Shown: positions 30,985 through 42,490, numbered from the stretch's first letter. The stretch is DNA of 64,000 bases from Rhizomys pruinosus (GCA_009823505.1 VZQC01006609.1:525372-589371), one strand, 5' to 3'. Notes: generated from the sequence alone by a model not told the origin. Program-made: numbers and translations.

Positions 30985-31612
30985 ATAAAAGCCAGGAAGG
31001 AGGTTGTATGTACAACGGAGGCATCTAGGGGAGTGTTATTATCCCGAATATGCAAGGAACTCTAAGAATTCAGAACTAAGAAAGCAACCCATGCACTTAA
31101 AAACAGGCAGGGGCTGGAGAGATGGCTCAGCCGTTAAGAGCACCAACTGCTCTTGCAGAGTACCTGAGTTCGATTCTCAGCACCCACATGGCGGCTAAGA
31201 ACCGTCTTTAACTCCAGTTCCAGGGGAATCTGACGCCCTCTTCTGACCGCCACGGCATTGCACAACATAGGTGCACCTACCTACATGCAGACAGTACACT
31301 CACGTACATAAAACAGTTAAAAAACAAAAACAAAAACAAAAACAGGCAGACGGTCCAAATGGACATCACCAAAGAAGCTAGACAGATGTCAGTGCAAATC
31401 ACAGGCCCTTAGGTAACTATGAAGGAAACCAGAAGTGAAAGACACTCCTGGGAGAATGGGAAGACCTGGAACTGGATCAGAACCTGACAGCAGTAAGTGC
31501 TGCCTTGTGGGACAACGGGAACCCTCATTCACTAATGGTAGGAGTACAGAGTGGTACCTCCATCTTAGAAGATGTTTTTAGCAGTTTCTTTAAAAACTAA
31601 CCCTTCTAGTTG
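30985..31612 (+). mobile_element. Old L1 fragment split by a B2
   Basis: 'ttatcccgaatatgcaagga', then 'actctaagaattcagaac', then (after the B2) 'ccaaatggacatcaccaaag', 'aagctagacagatgtcagtg' and 'tttttagcagtttctttaaa' follow L1 ORF2 3' order. No readable frame. Confidence 0.65.
31111..31337 (+). mobile_element. Full-length B2 SINE with TSD
   Basis: 'gggctggagagatggctcag' head with intact A box region, B-box-like 'gagttcgattctcag', and a (CAAAAA)n tail. TSD 'aaaaacaggcag' at 31099-31110 and 31338-31349. The CTCF-like core 'tgacgccctcttctgacc' (31231-31248) is on the minus strand. Confidence 0.95.
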
Positions 31613-31762
31613 GACATCAGATCACACACCTTTAATCCCAGGACTCGAGAGGCAGAGGCAGGTGGATCTCTGTGAGTTTGAGACCAGCTGGGTCTGCATA
31701 GCCAGTACCAGGCCAGCCAGGGCTACAGAGTGAGACCCTATCTCAAAACAACAACAAAACAA
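31613..31762 (+). mobile_element. B1 SINE
   Basis: 'cacacctttaatcccaggac' to 'cagagtgagaccctatctca', followed by a (CAAA)n tail. Moderately diverged. Confidence 0.88.
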
Positions 31763-32117
31763 ACAAACAAACCAATGATTTCTCATATCCTACAAGCCAG
31801 AAATTGTGCTTCTTGTTATTTATTCCATCCTTCCCATTTCAGAAATGGGGGGCCTACCACAGAGGAGGCACCCCGCCTGCCTGTGTGCCCGGGACAACAC
31901 CTGTGTTTCTGGGGCTCCCTCCCCAGACTATGGAGTCTCTGAGGCTCCTTAAAAGTAAAAAGAAAATGTCAAGAATATTAAACTCATAATTGAGTAAAAC
32001 CTGGGGAGAATCGTTAAATCGTGGTTTCATATTTCCCAAGTGGTTCATTGACATTTTAAAAGACATGTCAAATTCTTCAGCACATTCTTTGTGTGCAGAT
32101 GAAAAGGGGGGATGTTC
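31763..32117. other. Unrecognised sequence
   Basis: No gene or repeat confidently recognised. A 149-codon minus-strand frame (31854-32303) runs through the next B1 and is discounted. Confidence 0.35.
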
Positions 32118-32262
32118 AGCCAGGCACGGTGGTGCATGCCTGGAATTCCAGAACTTGGGAAGCTGAGACAGGAGCATTTCCTTGAGTTCAAAACTAATCT
32201 GAACTACATAGTAAGTTTCAGTCCAGCCTACACTCTGTAGTGAGACATTGTCTGAAAGGGTC
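32118..32262 (+). mobile_element. Old B1 SINE
   Basis: 'ccaggcacggtggtgcatgc', 'gacaggagcatttccttgag', 'tagtgagacattgtctgaaa'. Diverged throughout. Confidence 0.75.
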
Positions 32263-32364
32263 AGGGGCATTGTACCAGACGGCAGTGAGTAAGTGTGGAC
32301 CACTGCTCTACTTTAATCTAATTCAGTTTCACATACTGAGGTCTAGATACCTTTTTGGTATGAA

Positions 32365-32470
32365 AGTTGTCAACTCAGGCTGACCTTGAATTCAGATACT
32401 CTTGCCCCAGCTTCCCAACTGTGGGGATTATAGCCATAGGCTGCAGTTTCCCAAGTGCCTGGATTAAATA
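32365..32470 (-). mobile_element. B1-type fragment, antisense
   Basis: 'aactcaggctgaccttgaat' and 'cccaactgtggggattatag' are the recognisable antisense B1 parts. Confidence 0.5.
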
Positions 32471-33409
32471 ACACACAAATAAATAAATAAAGTAACTAAT
32501 TAATAAAGGGGTCTTGTAGACTCCTGACATCGTCCCTTGCATCCTATGGAAGTTCTGTGGTCCCCTCCTAGCTTCACCCGAGCACCTTAACAGTTGAACA
32601 GGAGGACAGAGTGGCCCCTGGATCTCAACAGTACATAACCCCAGGAAAAATCCTGCCAATACTGTCTGAGAATTGCCCTTAAGCCTTCTAGGAAGATCCC
32701 TAACCTGGAATGGGCGACCCGGGTACAAGTCCTGGCAGTGTGCCACGAGCTAGTCATATTCCCTTTTCTGGGCCTGTATTTGTATGTATAAGGTGAAGAG
32801 AAGATTCTGGGCTTTGCATTTTTCCTGGGTTCCTGGGGGGGGGGTGTGGTTGGAAGGAGACGTTCTCCGGGAAGTGTGGGTAAAACATTGCCTCTGCTTT
32901 GGGTACCAGGTCAAACTCAAGTCAGACCTTTGTGGCCTGGAGAGCTTTGGTGAGCAGTTGAACTTCCATGGCCCTTGCCTTCCTCGCCTATGACTAGGAC
33001 AGACGTCATGACCAACTTCTGGGGGAGATGGGACTGCTCATCACAGTACCTGGGACCAGGTAGTCTCAGCCAGAGCCACATACATGAATGGCCATTCTGG
33101 GTGTTAGCCAAGGCTGATTCTAGAACATCTGGCTGGCATCCCAGAATGACAATGCCCATGGTACTTACATGACCCCTTTGGGACCAGCCCTAGTTGGCAT
33201 GGTCTGCGACCTGTTAGCAATCAGTTTCCAGTTGTCCAGACCTCCTGGCCCAGCGCGAGCTCCTATGAACATTGCAAACCATCCATCAAGGCCCAGTGTT
33301 GGTGGGCTGGGGAACAGGCTTTAGGGGCTGCATGCCCAGACTGGGGGAGGGGCCCAGGGAGAGCGAGCGGCAGGGCAACCTCCTCCAGCCTCCCCAGAGA
33401 TGTCTCAGG
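32471..33409. other. Unique sequence without a recognised gene
   Basis: AT-rich (AAAT)n patch near 32477-32510. A 123-codon minus frame (32375-32746) overlaps the SINE fragment. Nothing else recognised. Confidence 0.4.
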
Positions 33410-33600
33410 CTTAGCGGGGGCTGCTTGACACATGTCGGATAAAATAAGGGAAAATAAATAACAATGTTTATAAGAAGATTAACAGGAAGGCAGTGAAATT
33501 TCTCTGGGGAGCCCTTGGCTGCATCAGGGAGTGACAGCCCAGTCGCCTTATCAGAGGCGTAATGAGGTGCCAGGATTTGGGGGTCATTAAAAATCCTCCC
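33410..33600. promoter_or_regulatory. Candidate conserved non-coding block
   Basis: Repeat-free AT-rich block with 'ggataaaataagggaaaata', 'tgtttataagaagattaaca', 'gccttatcagaggcgtaatg' and 'ggggtcattaaaaatcctcc'. Dense GATA-like (TTATC), FOX-like (TGTTTAT) and HOX-like words. Interpretation as an enhancer is inference. Confidence 0.4.
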
Positions 33601-34227
33601 TAGCTGGGCTGCTCTCTCTCTCTCTCTCTACTGCCTTTGATGGAGGCCTGGTGGCTGCCTGTTCCCCACCCCCACTACCCTTCCACCCTGTAGCTGTCCC
33701 CCATTTGCCCGGGTACGAAGGTGAGATGCTAGGGCCCAACTTGGCGGAAGTAATACAACATGACGTCCCAATTTGTGCCCTCGACCCCTCGGGCAGAGAG
33801 CCGGTCTCCCCAGCATGGATTAACTCTGTTTTATCTGGGCTCCTTCAGAAGGAGGGGGGGTCTCTGTGTAGGCACATGTGCACAGTACCAGGCTGTGCTG
33901 TGCAGAGGGGCCTTGCAGCCCAGGGAACAAGTGCTTTACTTCACAGCTGGGAAATAGTGGGCAGACGTTGTCATGTTTGGGGACAGAGCCAGGCTTTGAC
34001 CTGAGCTGCACTTTCCCAGCCTTGTATTAGAGTGTGCATGGGTTTCTGCATTGGGAAGAGGACGGCAGAGTGTGGAATACAGGTCAGCCTGTGCTACTCT
34101 GGGAGAGACTAACGCAAGCTGGGCCCTCAGGCCAGCAGGATGGGCAGTGCAGGTACCAACATCCACAGGCCACTATCTGTCATATACACTCGCAGGCTAC
34201 ACACCCTCACTCATCCCTGTCCCTGCC
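33601..34227. other. Unique sequence without a recognised gene
   Basis: Short (TC)n run near 33613-33629. Frames of 60-117 codons overlap on both strands without domains. Confidence 0.4.
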
Positions 34228-34363
34228 GGTGTCACAGAGAAAGCTCTCCTGCCGCCACGGTGTTGCAAAGAAAGCTCTCCTGCCGCCATGGTGTCACAGA
34301 GAAAGCTCTCCTGCCTCCACGGTGTCACACAGAAAGCTCTCCTGCCACCACGGTGTTGCGAAG
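34228..34363 (+). repeat. 31-bp minisatellite, about 4.4 copies
   Basis: Units begin at 34228, 34259, 34290 and 34321, then a partial at 34352. The shared core is GAAAGCTCTCCTGCC. Units differ at a few positions (tcaca/tgcaa; gccgccac/cctccac/caccac). Because 31 is not a multiple of three, the same peptide phrase appears in all three frames; it is not coding. Confidence 0.95.
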
Positions 34364-36249
34364 CTTAAGTTCAAGGAACTCAAAGCACTTGTAGTGTATT
34401 GATTTTTCTCAACCACTCACTGGTCCCATGTCCCTTGAGGGATAACTTTGAATAAGGAGGATTAGCCTTGCCTTTTGCTTTAGGAAACTTAGGCTGGCTG
34501 CAGCGCTACAGGACGGCTTCCTTGTGGTACCACTGGCCCGGTGGGCAGACAGAGGCCCGTCCTGCAGAGCTCAGGCTCGGCCCTAGGATGAGCTGGATTC
34601 GGTTCATATTTGCCCCTCAGCCAAGCAACTTTGTGCAGTAAACAACTTGCCCAACTGAATACAGTGGCCCTGATGACCCGTCTAGCTGCTTAGGGTAGTC
34701 TTGAGGCCTCTTTCAGCCCAAAGAGGCTGGTAAAATAGCAAAATCAGTGTCGTCCCCTTCTCTGGGCCATACAGAAGAAGGAGGAACAGCTCCATCCCAC
34801 GAACCGGAAGGCAAAGCTGAATGGGTCCTCACCACCCACAGGTGCCTGCGGCTCAAGCCTGACACCTCCTCCCTCGGCCTCTGCAGCTCCAACTTCTCTC
34901 AGCTACTTCTGTGGGAAGGGACTTTAAGCCACAGGGTAGCTTTGGGTCAATCCTTTCCTCTGGAGGCAATAGGGCCATGAAACAGCCAACGAGAAGGTGG
35001 ATGTCTGTTACACCACAGAGCTCAAACCTGTGTTCAGACCCTTTCCAAAGCTCCAGGAGCCTTGTCCCTCCCTCACCTCCCCAGCATGGACTGTGAAAGT
35101 CAGTCCCCTTGTGGCCCTGGTGACCTACATAGTGCCTCCCTGTTCTGGGTAGATATAGACATCTGCCTGTTCAAAACTCTTCAGTCTAATCCCAGACCCT
35201 CTGAGGAAGTTCCTGGAAGTTTCAAAGCTGGGCTCAGTTGTGCGGCAGGAAGGTGGCTCAGGGGCAGAACCCTCAGAGGTATTGGCAGAAACCCAGTCCA
35301 GGACTGGGTCCTGGGACCTCCATGGGACAGCTTGCCCCATTACAGAGCAGGGTAAGTTCCTGCTGAAGGCCGGGCAAGCTGGGGTGGCACGAGGGGCAGA
35401 CTGCAGCATTCCCAGGGCTGCCGACTCTATGACTACTGGGTTCAATTTCCTCTTTGCAGCAGTGACATCTGCCCCTGGGTCTTAAACTGGCCTGGGACAG
35501 CTCCAGTTCTGGCTCTGAGCTCCAAGCTGGCTTCTGTCACTATGAGGGGCATCTATGTCACACTGACCAGTGATGACAGAACAGCAGATTTACTTCTGAA
35601 AAACAATCAATTCAAGCCCCCCCCGCCCCCCGCAGACTGTCTCTCCCAATGCTTGCAGCCAGTGCTAATGCAGGAGATCCCAATAATATCAATAATAAAT
35701 AATAGCAAATAGTTATGGGGTGCATCATAGGGCCAGGTGCTAGAAGTTGGAATACTGTCACCCCACGCTTCAGATGGGAGCCCGGATTCTCACAGCTATC
35801 ATCCCACATGGGCCAGTTTGCACCCAAGCTTGCAAGCCTCATCCCCTTGGTGGCTGCGTGGAACCTAAGCAGCCCAGAGGAACTGTCTCTGACCTGACCC
35901 CCTACAGCCAGCATGCACTGCCCATGGGATTGTCACAGATCTGTGGCTGCTGACCTCGGGGGTTGGATAGCTGCAGGCTGGCCCTGTCCCACGGGTCTCT
36001 GTCATACCAGGGAAGACCTTTCGTCCCTACAGCCTGTCTCCCTGGGAAGCCCCTCGCATACTGCTCCTTCCCTGGCGTCCCCATAATGAGTCACTTCCTA
36101 CACTGTGGGACTTTGATATCTGCCAGGAGAGGCCAGATGACAAGTTTCTGTTCTATCGGAGGATCCAGAACTCATTAGCTTATACAACAACATCTGAGCT
36201 GCTTCCATCCAGCAGGGCAGAGATGGGTGGGGTGGACCCAGGAGTTCAT
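34364..36249. other. Long unique stretch without a recognised gene
   Basis: No SINE or LTR recognised over about 1.9 kb. Frames of 97-106 codons overlap on both strands. A C-rich run and 'aataatatcaataataaata' lie near 35618-35705. Nothing supports an exon. Confidence 0.4.
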
Positions 36250-36420
36250 GTGTGGAAGGCGTGGGCACTGTTCTGGGTGCCCTTCAGTAAGAGCCCCTCA
36301 ATGCTTTCATCTCTCAGAACCCCCTGAGAAGTGATTGTCCCGATTGCTATGGGGAAACGGAGGCTGGCTTTCTTACAGCCTAGGGCCTCCTCCTCTCTGT
36401 TCTGCAGACCCTCAGCCCTG
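36250..36420 (-). mobile_element. MIR fragment, antisense
   Basis: 'ggcactgttctgggtgccct', 'tctctcagaaccccctgaga' and 'ctatggggaaacggaggctg' follow antisense MIR. Confidence 0.45.
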
Positions 36421-36439
36421 TCTCTGAGGCTGGGGAGGG

Positions 36440-36560
36440 AAGCACTTGTTTTTCCTCAACAAAGCAAGGCATTTCTTTAGGCAAATGAGCTGGGGTGGGA
36501 AAAATAAGTCACTGCTGGAGAGCGGCATGATTAATGACCAAGGAAATGAGTGACCAGCAG
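36440..36560. promoter_or_regulatory. Candidate conserved non-coding block
   Basis: 'aaagcaaggcatttctttag', 'gggaaaaataagtcactgct' and 'catgattaatgaccaaggaa' in repeat-free sequence. The last includes a TAAT homeodomain core and a nuclear-receptor-like TGACCAAGG. Inference only. Confidence 0.3.
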
Positions 36561-38364
36561 GCCGGGGCTGTGGGGAGCCGAACGATTGAGGCTTGAGCAC
36601 GTACAGGCTGGGCGCCGGAGGGGTGCCTGCCTGGGCGGACTGAGGTGGAAGTGGGGGGCGAGACTCCTGGAGCAGAAGTTTCCACTGTGGGAAGGAGGCT
36701 GGCTGAAGGGAGCAGGAGACCAGACTGAGGTTACAGATGATGGAGGTGAAGGGGAGCAGGCAGGAGGGCCCAGGGGACCAGGAAATAGGGACATCAAACC
36801 ACGAGCGCTCCTCCCACGACTCCTGCTGTCCGTCACGTGCTCGCTAGGACAAAGAGCACGAGGCCACCCCAGAGTTCCTCCAGTTCTCGGCTCCCTCTTC
36901 CCACTTATCTTTGCCTTGTCCAACACCATTAAGTTAGTTCAAGGCCCGCCCCGACCTTCCTCCTTATCAGTTAGATGTGTTAGTAGGTCACATTAAAAGG
37001 GGCAGGGGGTCCAAAATAAGACCCTGAGACCTTGTTGGAGGGGATGCCTTCCAGTGGGTAACAGTAAATGCCAAGGTAGCACCAGGGTCTGCAAGTTCAA
37101 CCAAGGTGCTCCCAACCCTGACCCCACTTGGATCCCAGAGATGGTGCTGACTCCCATAAAGCCAGCACCCACGGGTTGTGGAGTTTAACTGCCTCGTTTG
37201 TAGAAGGAAGGCCAGGGAAGGGCTGCACCTCACCCCCAGCCACACAGGATGTGCCGCACGGGACTCTGAATTTCTGCTAGGATCCCTGCATGTCTTAGGG
37301 TGTCAGTCTGATAGGATGCTCAGCCCCCGCCATGTCTTGTGAGAGGGCTATATACCTCCCTGGCAAGTCCTCCTGGGGATTTGGCGAGGGCATCTGTATA
37401 ACGGGTACCTACTCTGAGCACCACCCATGGTACCTACTTGACTGAGGTCCTGGCCTCCACTTGTACCCACGCCCCATCCTCCAGGCACAGTGGAGTCTCC
37501 CTGGACAATGGAGGGTTAAGTCCACTGGCTCCTTCCCCGCTTCTCATTCACTACAAACTCCTTTTGCACGTGATGGGACGTGGGCTAAGAATAGAGCGGC
37601 TTGCTCCTGCTCTGCTGGGTTTTCTGTGTCTGTCACTCCCGGGGGCGGGGGGGGGCTTCCTCCTCACCTCACCTTGCACCACCAGTGAGGACCCGAAGCC
37701 TGTCTCTAAGGCCCAGACAAAGCCCAGGAGGAGAGGCCAACCTGCAAAAGACTGTAGCTCGGACTGTTCCACAGACGCTGCGGTCATCAAAGACCGGTTA
37801 GCATCAGATGTGCTCCTCAAACCACTGCCCAGCTGAGAGGGAGATTAGCTTTAGGAGCTGCGACTGCTCAGAGGGTGAGGCAGGATTTGACCCTAGGGCT
37901 CGGTCCTCTCTTGAGTCAATACGGTCCCTTCTTCATCCTCCTCCACCTTCCCAGCCTTCCTCTGACCTTTCTTCATTTCACCCAGTCTCTACCTTTTGAT
38001 TCCTACAGATAGGAACTGGAGCAGAGTGGGAAATAACTTGTGAAGGGTTGCTGAGCTGTAAGGGGCAGTCTATAACTAGAATCTGTGCTCCGAGATGTCC
38101 CTAACGTACAGGACCGCCATGAGATGACCTACCTCCAAGCTCCTGCTGTCAGTCAACGCTCCCCCTCCTTTCTTAGGACTCAGGCTGAGGGTAAGAGAAG
38201 GCTCTCTGGCACCTAGCAACAGCCACAGTGGGCACCCTCTGCCAGGGCCCTTGCGCCCTGGGACCCCAGCACCCCACGGGGGAGGTAGGGCGGCTCACGT
38301 GTCTGCTGGACCCTATGGCCTCCTTTGCTGCTGTGGTTGGGCTCTGGCTCCCAGCGCCCCAGCT
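36561..38364. other. Long unique GC-rich stretch without a recognised gene
   Basis: Several frames (148 codons at 36550-36996 plus; 132 at 36531-36929 minus; 132 at 37438-37836 plus) overlap in antisense, as expected of GC-rich non-coding DNA. A G-run lies near 37640-37655. No domain recognised. Confidence 0.4.
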
Positions 38365-38590
38365 TTTTGGTCGGCTTCATTCCAAGTTCTTTTATTAATT
38401 CCCTCGCTGCAGCAAGAGCGCTTTAATTAGCCAGGCCGATTTATCTATATAAATACAAACGGATGGTGGATGGTGCTCACGGCAGGGCAGGGAAGTAAAA
38501 GGGGAGCTGGGCCAGCGGGTTGCCTGGGGCAGAGGAAGTGACAACTGCGCCTTCTCAGCAACCAAAAATATGGCTTTAATATCATGAGCA
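38365..38590. promoter_or_regulatory. Candidate conserved non-coding block
   Basis: 'ttcttttattaattccctcg', 'agcgctttaattagccaggc', 'cgatttatctatataaatac' and 'aaaatatggctttaatatca'. Multiple TAATTA/TTTAAT homeodomain words in repeat-free DNA. One of the stronger enhancer-like blocks by appearance. Confidence 0.4.
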
Positions 38591-38984
38591 CGTGTGCGGG
38601 TGTGCGTGTTCTGGGGCCGCTGACAGCACCGACAGTGCTTCGGGTGTGTCGTCACTCTGTGGTGGGGACATGACTCCACAGCTGGCCTCTTCTGCTTTCT
38701 CAGGAGGATCTGAGTCTCCTCTCCCAGGGGCTACACTGATGAATCCCTTATTCATTGGGACCCCAGACCCACAGATCTATTGGGGGAAGGCAGGAGACAT
38801 GTGACAAAGTAACCACGTTCAAAAAGCTGCAGATGGGTTCCAGGACTCAGGACAGAGACTGGACCGATGGCAGAACAGCTCCCATCCAGTGCTGGAGACG
38901 TAGCAATATGTACTGCCTTGCATGGGCCCCAACGGTCCAAGACTCTGAAAGCCTGAGGTGACAAAAGAGGGGCAGCTGGGAGCA
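38591..38984. other. Unique sequence without a recognised gene
   Basis: Overlapping 68-77 codon frames on both strands; no domains. Confidence 0.4.
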
Positions 38985-39115
38985 CAGGCTCCAGGGTGGA
39001 CCGTCGAGCTATGCCATGCCAGGCTGTGCAACCAAGGGCAAGTTATTTTTCTAACCTGTGCCTCAGTTTACCCCATATGAGATGGAAGCACTACGGGTGG
39101 TGAAGATCACCAGGG
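38985..39115 (+). mobile_element. MIR fragment
   Basis: 'aggctgtgcaaccaagggca', 'agttatttttctaacctgtg' and 'cctcagtttaccccatatga' match the sense MIR core. Confidence 0.6.
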
Positions 39116-41224
39116 TTCCCATGCCTAAATACACATTAGGGTGACCCTGCACCCTAACACCACTGGCAACAGCAGGAGACGGATGTTCCCATGGAGTCAC
39201 CTATCCTAAGCCTGAGAAAGACCTTGTTTATTATGGCTGCTGGCTAGGCCCCATGCTAAGCGCTTTCTCTCGATCCTCTCACTTTGTCAAAAAGAGGTCT
39301 CTGCTCCAGTGAGGCTCCTGACTAGCTGGGGCCACATGTGACAAGAGACCTGGTGACAGGCAGGCATATAAAGAGGGAAAATAGTTATTTGTGGGGACGC
39401 AGACAGAAGGAGGCAGTTGGGAGCAGTGGGGTGGCCTGGATGGTACTCTGGAGATGGGGGGAGCACAGCGACCCCCAGATCCTTCTAGCAAGCTCGGCAC
39501 AGTCGGCTCCTTTTGCCAGGCCACAGGCTGCTTTTGGAGGGAACAGGGTTCCTGTTACAGAAGCCAGACAAGTAGTCTAGGGACAAAGATCAGAGGTGGT
39601 TTGGAGGGGATTTCTGAAGTGGGGGCAGGCAGAAAGCAGAGAGGGTGTGACGTACAGTCCTGTAGCAACAAGGGCGATCTGATGACTTGTTCCCCTTCGC
39701 ATTCTCCTTACCCTCTACATGGTGGAGACAGGGAGCCACGGCAAGCAACCCAAGCCAGGCCACCCCTTGTTCTCTTGCCACCTCACTGTGAGTTAGACCT
39801 CACCTCGACCTGCACCCAGGGCTCGCCTTCTCATGAGCAGCCTTCTAGCTCAGCCCTGTGGAGCTCCAAGCAGAACCTCCAAGGAACGAAGAAGAAAACT
39901 AAAACCACCAGTCTGGATTGACACACCCAGAGGAACCTATTGTCTGAGCAGTCTCGGATTTGAACTCAGATTTCTCTTAAAGTTCCTGAGGTTTCCTTGT
40001 TCCTAGATAAGAAAGAATGACGAGGCGAGCAGCCGACCTGTCCTCATACCAGCAAGGCATCCCGGAGTGGAGGGAAGGGCCATAGCATAAAAAATGTGCT
40101 TTTTCCGCAGTCACAAGGACTGATGATACTAGGCCCCCCGAGCAGGTCTCGGCTCAGATGAGACTCCCTGCCCGGCTGTCTCTGGCCCCCTCGTCAGAAG
40201 TAGCAACTCCTGCCCATCTCCCCAGGCCCTCAGCTTTCCACTGTCCTCACGATATCCCTGTCCATCTGAGGTTTCTCTGTCAGGGTCTGGTGGTAGCGAA
40301 GAGGACACAGTTCATCAGCTCTCTGGCATGGCCAAGCACGCTAGAGAGGTTTTAAATGAGGAGCTATGTGGATAGGACCCCTGAGGAGATGACTGCCATG
40401 TAGCCAGCAGGGAAGCCTGGCCAGCTGGCTGATGGCTGGGGCACCCCAGGAAACAGCTGGGCCTATTGGGCCCAGAGAACGGGGGCTGCTGCCTCCTGTT
40501 TGTCAACCCCTAGGCTAGCGGTCCCCTGAGCCCTAAGCCAATAGGAGAGACAGGTGAGGTCGGTCCAGTGAGGAAGGATGAGCCAGATATAACTGAGACA
40601 ATGAAGCAGTGAAGGCCACAGGAAGAAGCAGAGGGGGACAGGAAAGGCGTGAGGGACCATCACTCATCGGCAGGACGGTTCCAGCCAGGTGTCATTCCAG
40701 GGACACTTCATCTTTCCTGTCATCTCTCAGCGTAGTGGCGCCAGGAAGAGCCCTGCAGCTCAGCGTGAGGGCTCTACCTGGAAACCACCCTTGCCCCTCG
40801 TCATGCCTGGGCAGGAAGATAAGGCACACAGAGAGCCAGGGACTTGCCCAAAGCCAGGTGTCCTGGCACCCCCAGTTAAATGTCTCCCCATGTCCTTCCC
40901 ACTGCAAGGACATCATATCAGCACCCCAGCTCCACCTCACAGCTCTCTGCTCATCTGTGGCCCAGCAGAGCCCCGCCTAGTGTCACATCTATTTCCAGGC
41001 AGTGCTTTCTGTCCAGGGCCTGGGGTCTGAGTGTCAAAGCCTAAAAATAAAAAGACAGATTGTCCTCATTGGCTGTAATTACCACCCAAAAAGATGCCGT
41101 GGGGAGAAATGAGGAGACGGAAAATCCCCGTGCTGAACATCCGTCACAAGCAGACAGATACCAGGAAGGAGGGGCCTGGGCATGTCACAGGGGGCCCCTG
41201 TGCCTACCCTCTGAACAAACAGGT
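39116..41224. other. Long unique stretch with weak MIR traces
   Basis: About 2.1 kb without SINE insertions. A 176-codon plus frame (39391-39921) has no known domain. Near 39215-39300 'aggccccatgctaagcgctt' is probably antisense MIR; near 40817-40870 'cacagagagccagggacttg' may be another. Confidence 0.4.
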
Positions 41225-41305
41225 CCTGACACTGCCACCAGCCTCTTTGAGTTAGAGGGTACTGAGTGCCTACTGTGTGCAAGCAGTGCTGGCAAAAGCA
41301 GGAGA
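41225..41305 (-). mobile_element. MIR fragment, antisense
   Basis: 'tactgagtgcctactgtgtg' and 'caagcagtgctggcaaaa' match the antisense 3' end of MIR (tattgagtgcctactatgtg, then ccaggcactg). Confidence 0.5.
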
Positions 41306-41591
41306 AGCACATCCGTGATGAAAGGGCAGGGTAGGTGGGGAGGAGAGAGCAGGGGTGCAAGCTTGTGCGATGAGAAGAGAGGTAGGCCTGGCGGGGAAAT
41401 GCTCTAGGTGGGAATGAGGTGAGTATGCTCAATGGACGGCAGGAAGGAAGGCCTGTGTGTCTGGGACCCTGAAGGTGGGTAGGACAGTTTGTACAGGCCT
41501 CCTGGGCCAGATCCCACAGAGCCTCGTGACACCAGTTAGAAGTCTTGATTTTATTCTGGAATCAATGAGAAGCCACTGGATGGTCACGTGG
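41306..41591. other. Unique sequence
   Basis: Nothing recognised. Confidence 0.35.
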
Positions 41592-41793
41592 GGCTACGGG
41601 TGTAGCTCAGTTAGTTGGTAGAGTTTCTGTCTAGTATGCATAAGGAACTGAGGTTGATCCCCAGCATTGTGTAAAGTGGGAGTGGCGGTGCACACTTGTA
41701 ATTGTAGAACTCGGGAAGTAGAAGCAGGAGCACGTGAAGTTCAAGGCCGTCCTCGGCTACATAGTGAGTTTGAGGCCAGTCTGGACTAAACAT
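41592..41793 (+). mobile_element. B4 SINE (ID-B1 type)
   Basis: ID-like head 'tgtagctcagttagttggta', 'gaggttgatccccagcattg', then B1-like 'gtggcggtgcacacttgtaa' and 'ttgaggccagtctggactaa'. Its tail passes directly into the purine tract. Confidence 0.75.
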
Positions 41794-41868
41794 GGAAGGA
41801 AGGAAGGAAGGAAGGAAGGAAGGAAGGAAGGAAGGAAGGAAGGAAGGAAGGAAGGAAGGAAGGAAAAG

Positions 41869-41926
<58 letters not shown>

Positions 41927-42009
41927 GAAGGAAAGGGAAAGGAAAGGAAAGGAAAGGAAAGGAAAGGAAAGGAAAGGAAAGGAAAGGAAAGGAAAGGAAA
42001 GGAAAGGAA
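41794..42009 (+). repeat. 216-bp purine tract: (GGAA)18, (GAAA)n, (GGAAA)n
   Basis: Three successive purine blocks: GGAA 41794-41865, GAAA about 41870-41925, GGAAA about 41934-42008. No pyrimidine interrupts it. GGAA runs are multiple ETS cores, and the tract has triplex potential. It grew on a B4 tail. Confidence 0.95.
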
Positions 42010-42478
42010 GAAAGTTGGTTATGTGCCCAACTCTAGCTTTACAAAGGCAGCTTTGGCCACGGAGTGAGTAGAGGGAAGGGGAGAGATGGGGAGGGCTCTT
42101 CAACATCAAGAGGAGATGAGAGGGCACTGGACAGGGAAGACACTGGACAGCTTGGGGTGCAGGTCAGGAGTTGTGGATGGGACATGGATGGGCACTGAGG
42201 ATAAATCCAGGTGCCAGGACTGAGGTGGTGTGCATGCTCGCTGAGGGAAAGGATAGGTCCATGGAGAGTTCTATTTTAAACATGGTGGTTTCAGTTACCT
42301 CTATGGTGACACATCAGGTGAAGACCTGCAGGTCCAGACAAACTTGTCTTGAACTTTCTCTTCTTTAAAGTGAAATGGCTCAAATTCAGCAGAATCCAGA
42401 TTTCAGAACTGGGACTCCAGGCTTCAGATTTGGACCTTTTCCTGGTGAACTGAGACCGCTTGGTGGGTTATGTGTATT
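42010..42478. other. Unique sequence
   Basis: No gene or repeat recognised. Confidence 0.35.
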
Positions 42479-42490
42479 AAACACATTTTC

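Noticed and set aside
36561..38364. CpG island promoter
   Set aside because: The stretch is GC-rich but CpGs are not dense by eye, and no transcript or exon signal accompanies it.
39391..39921. 176-codon plus frame
   Set aside because: No domain, overlapped by an 80-codon frame in another phase, no splice or start context of note.
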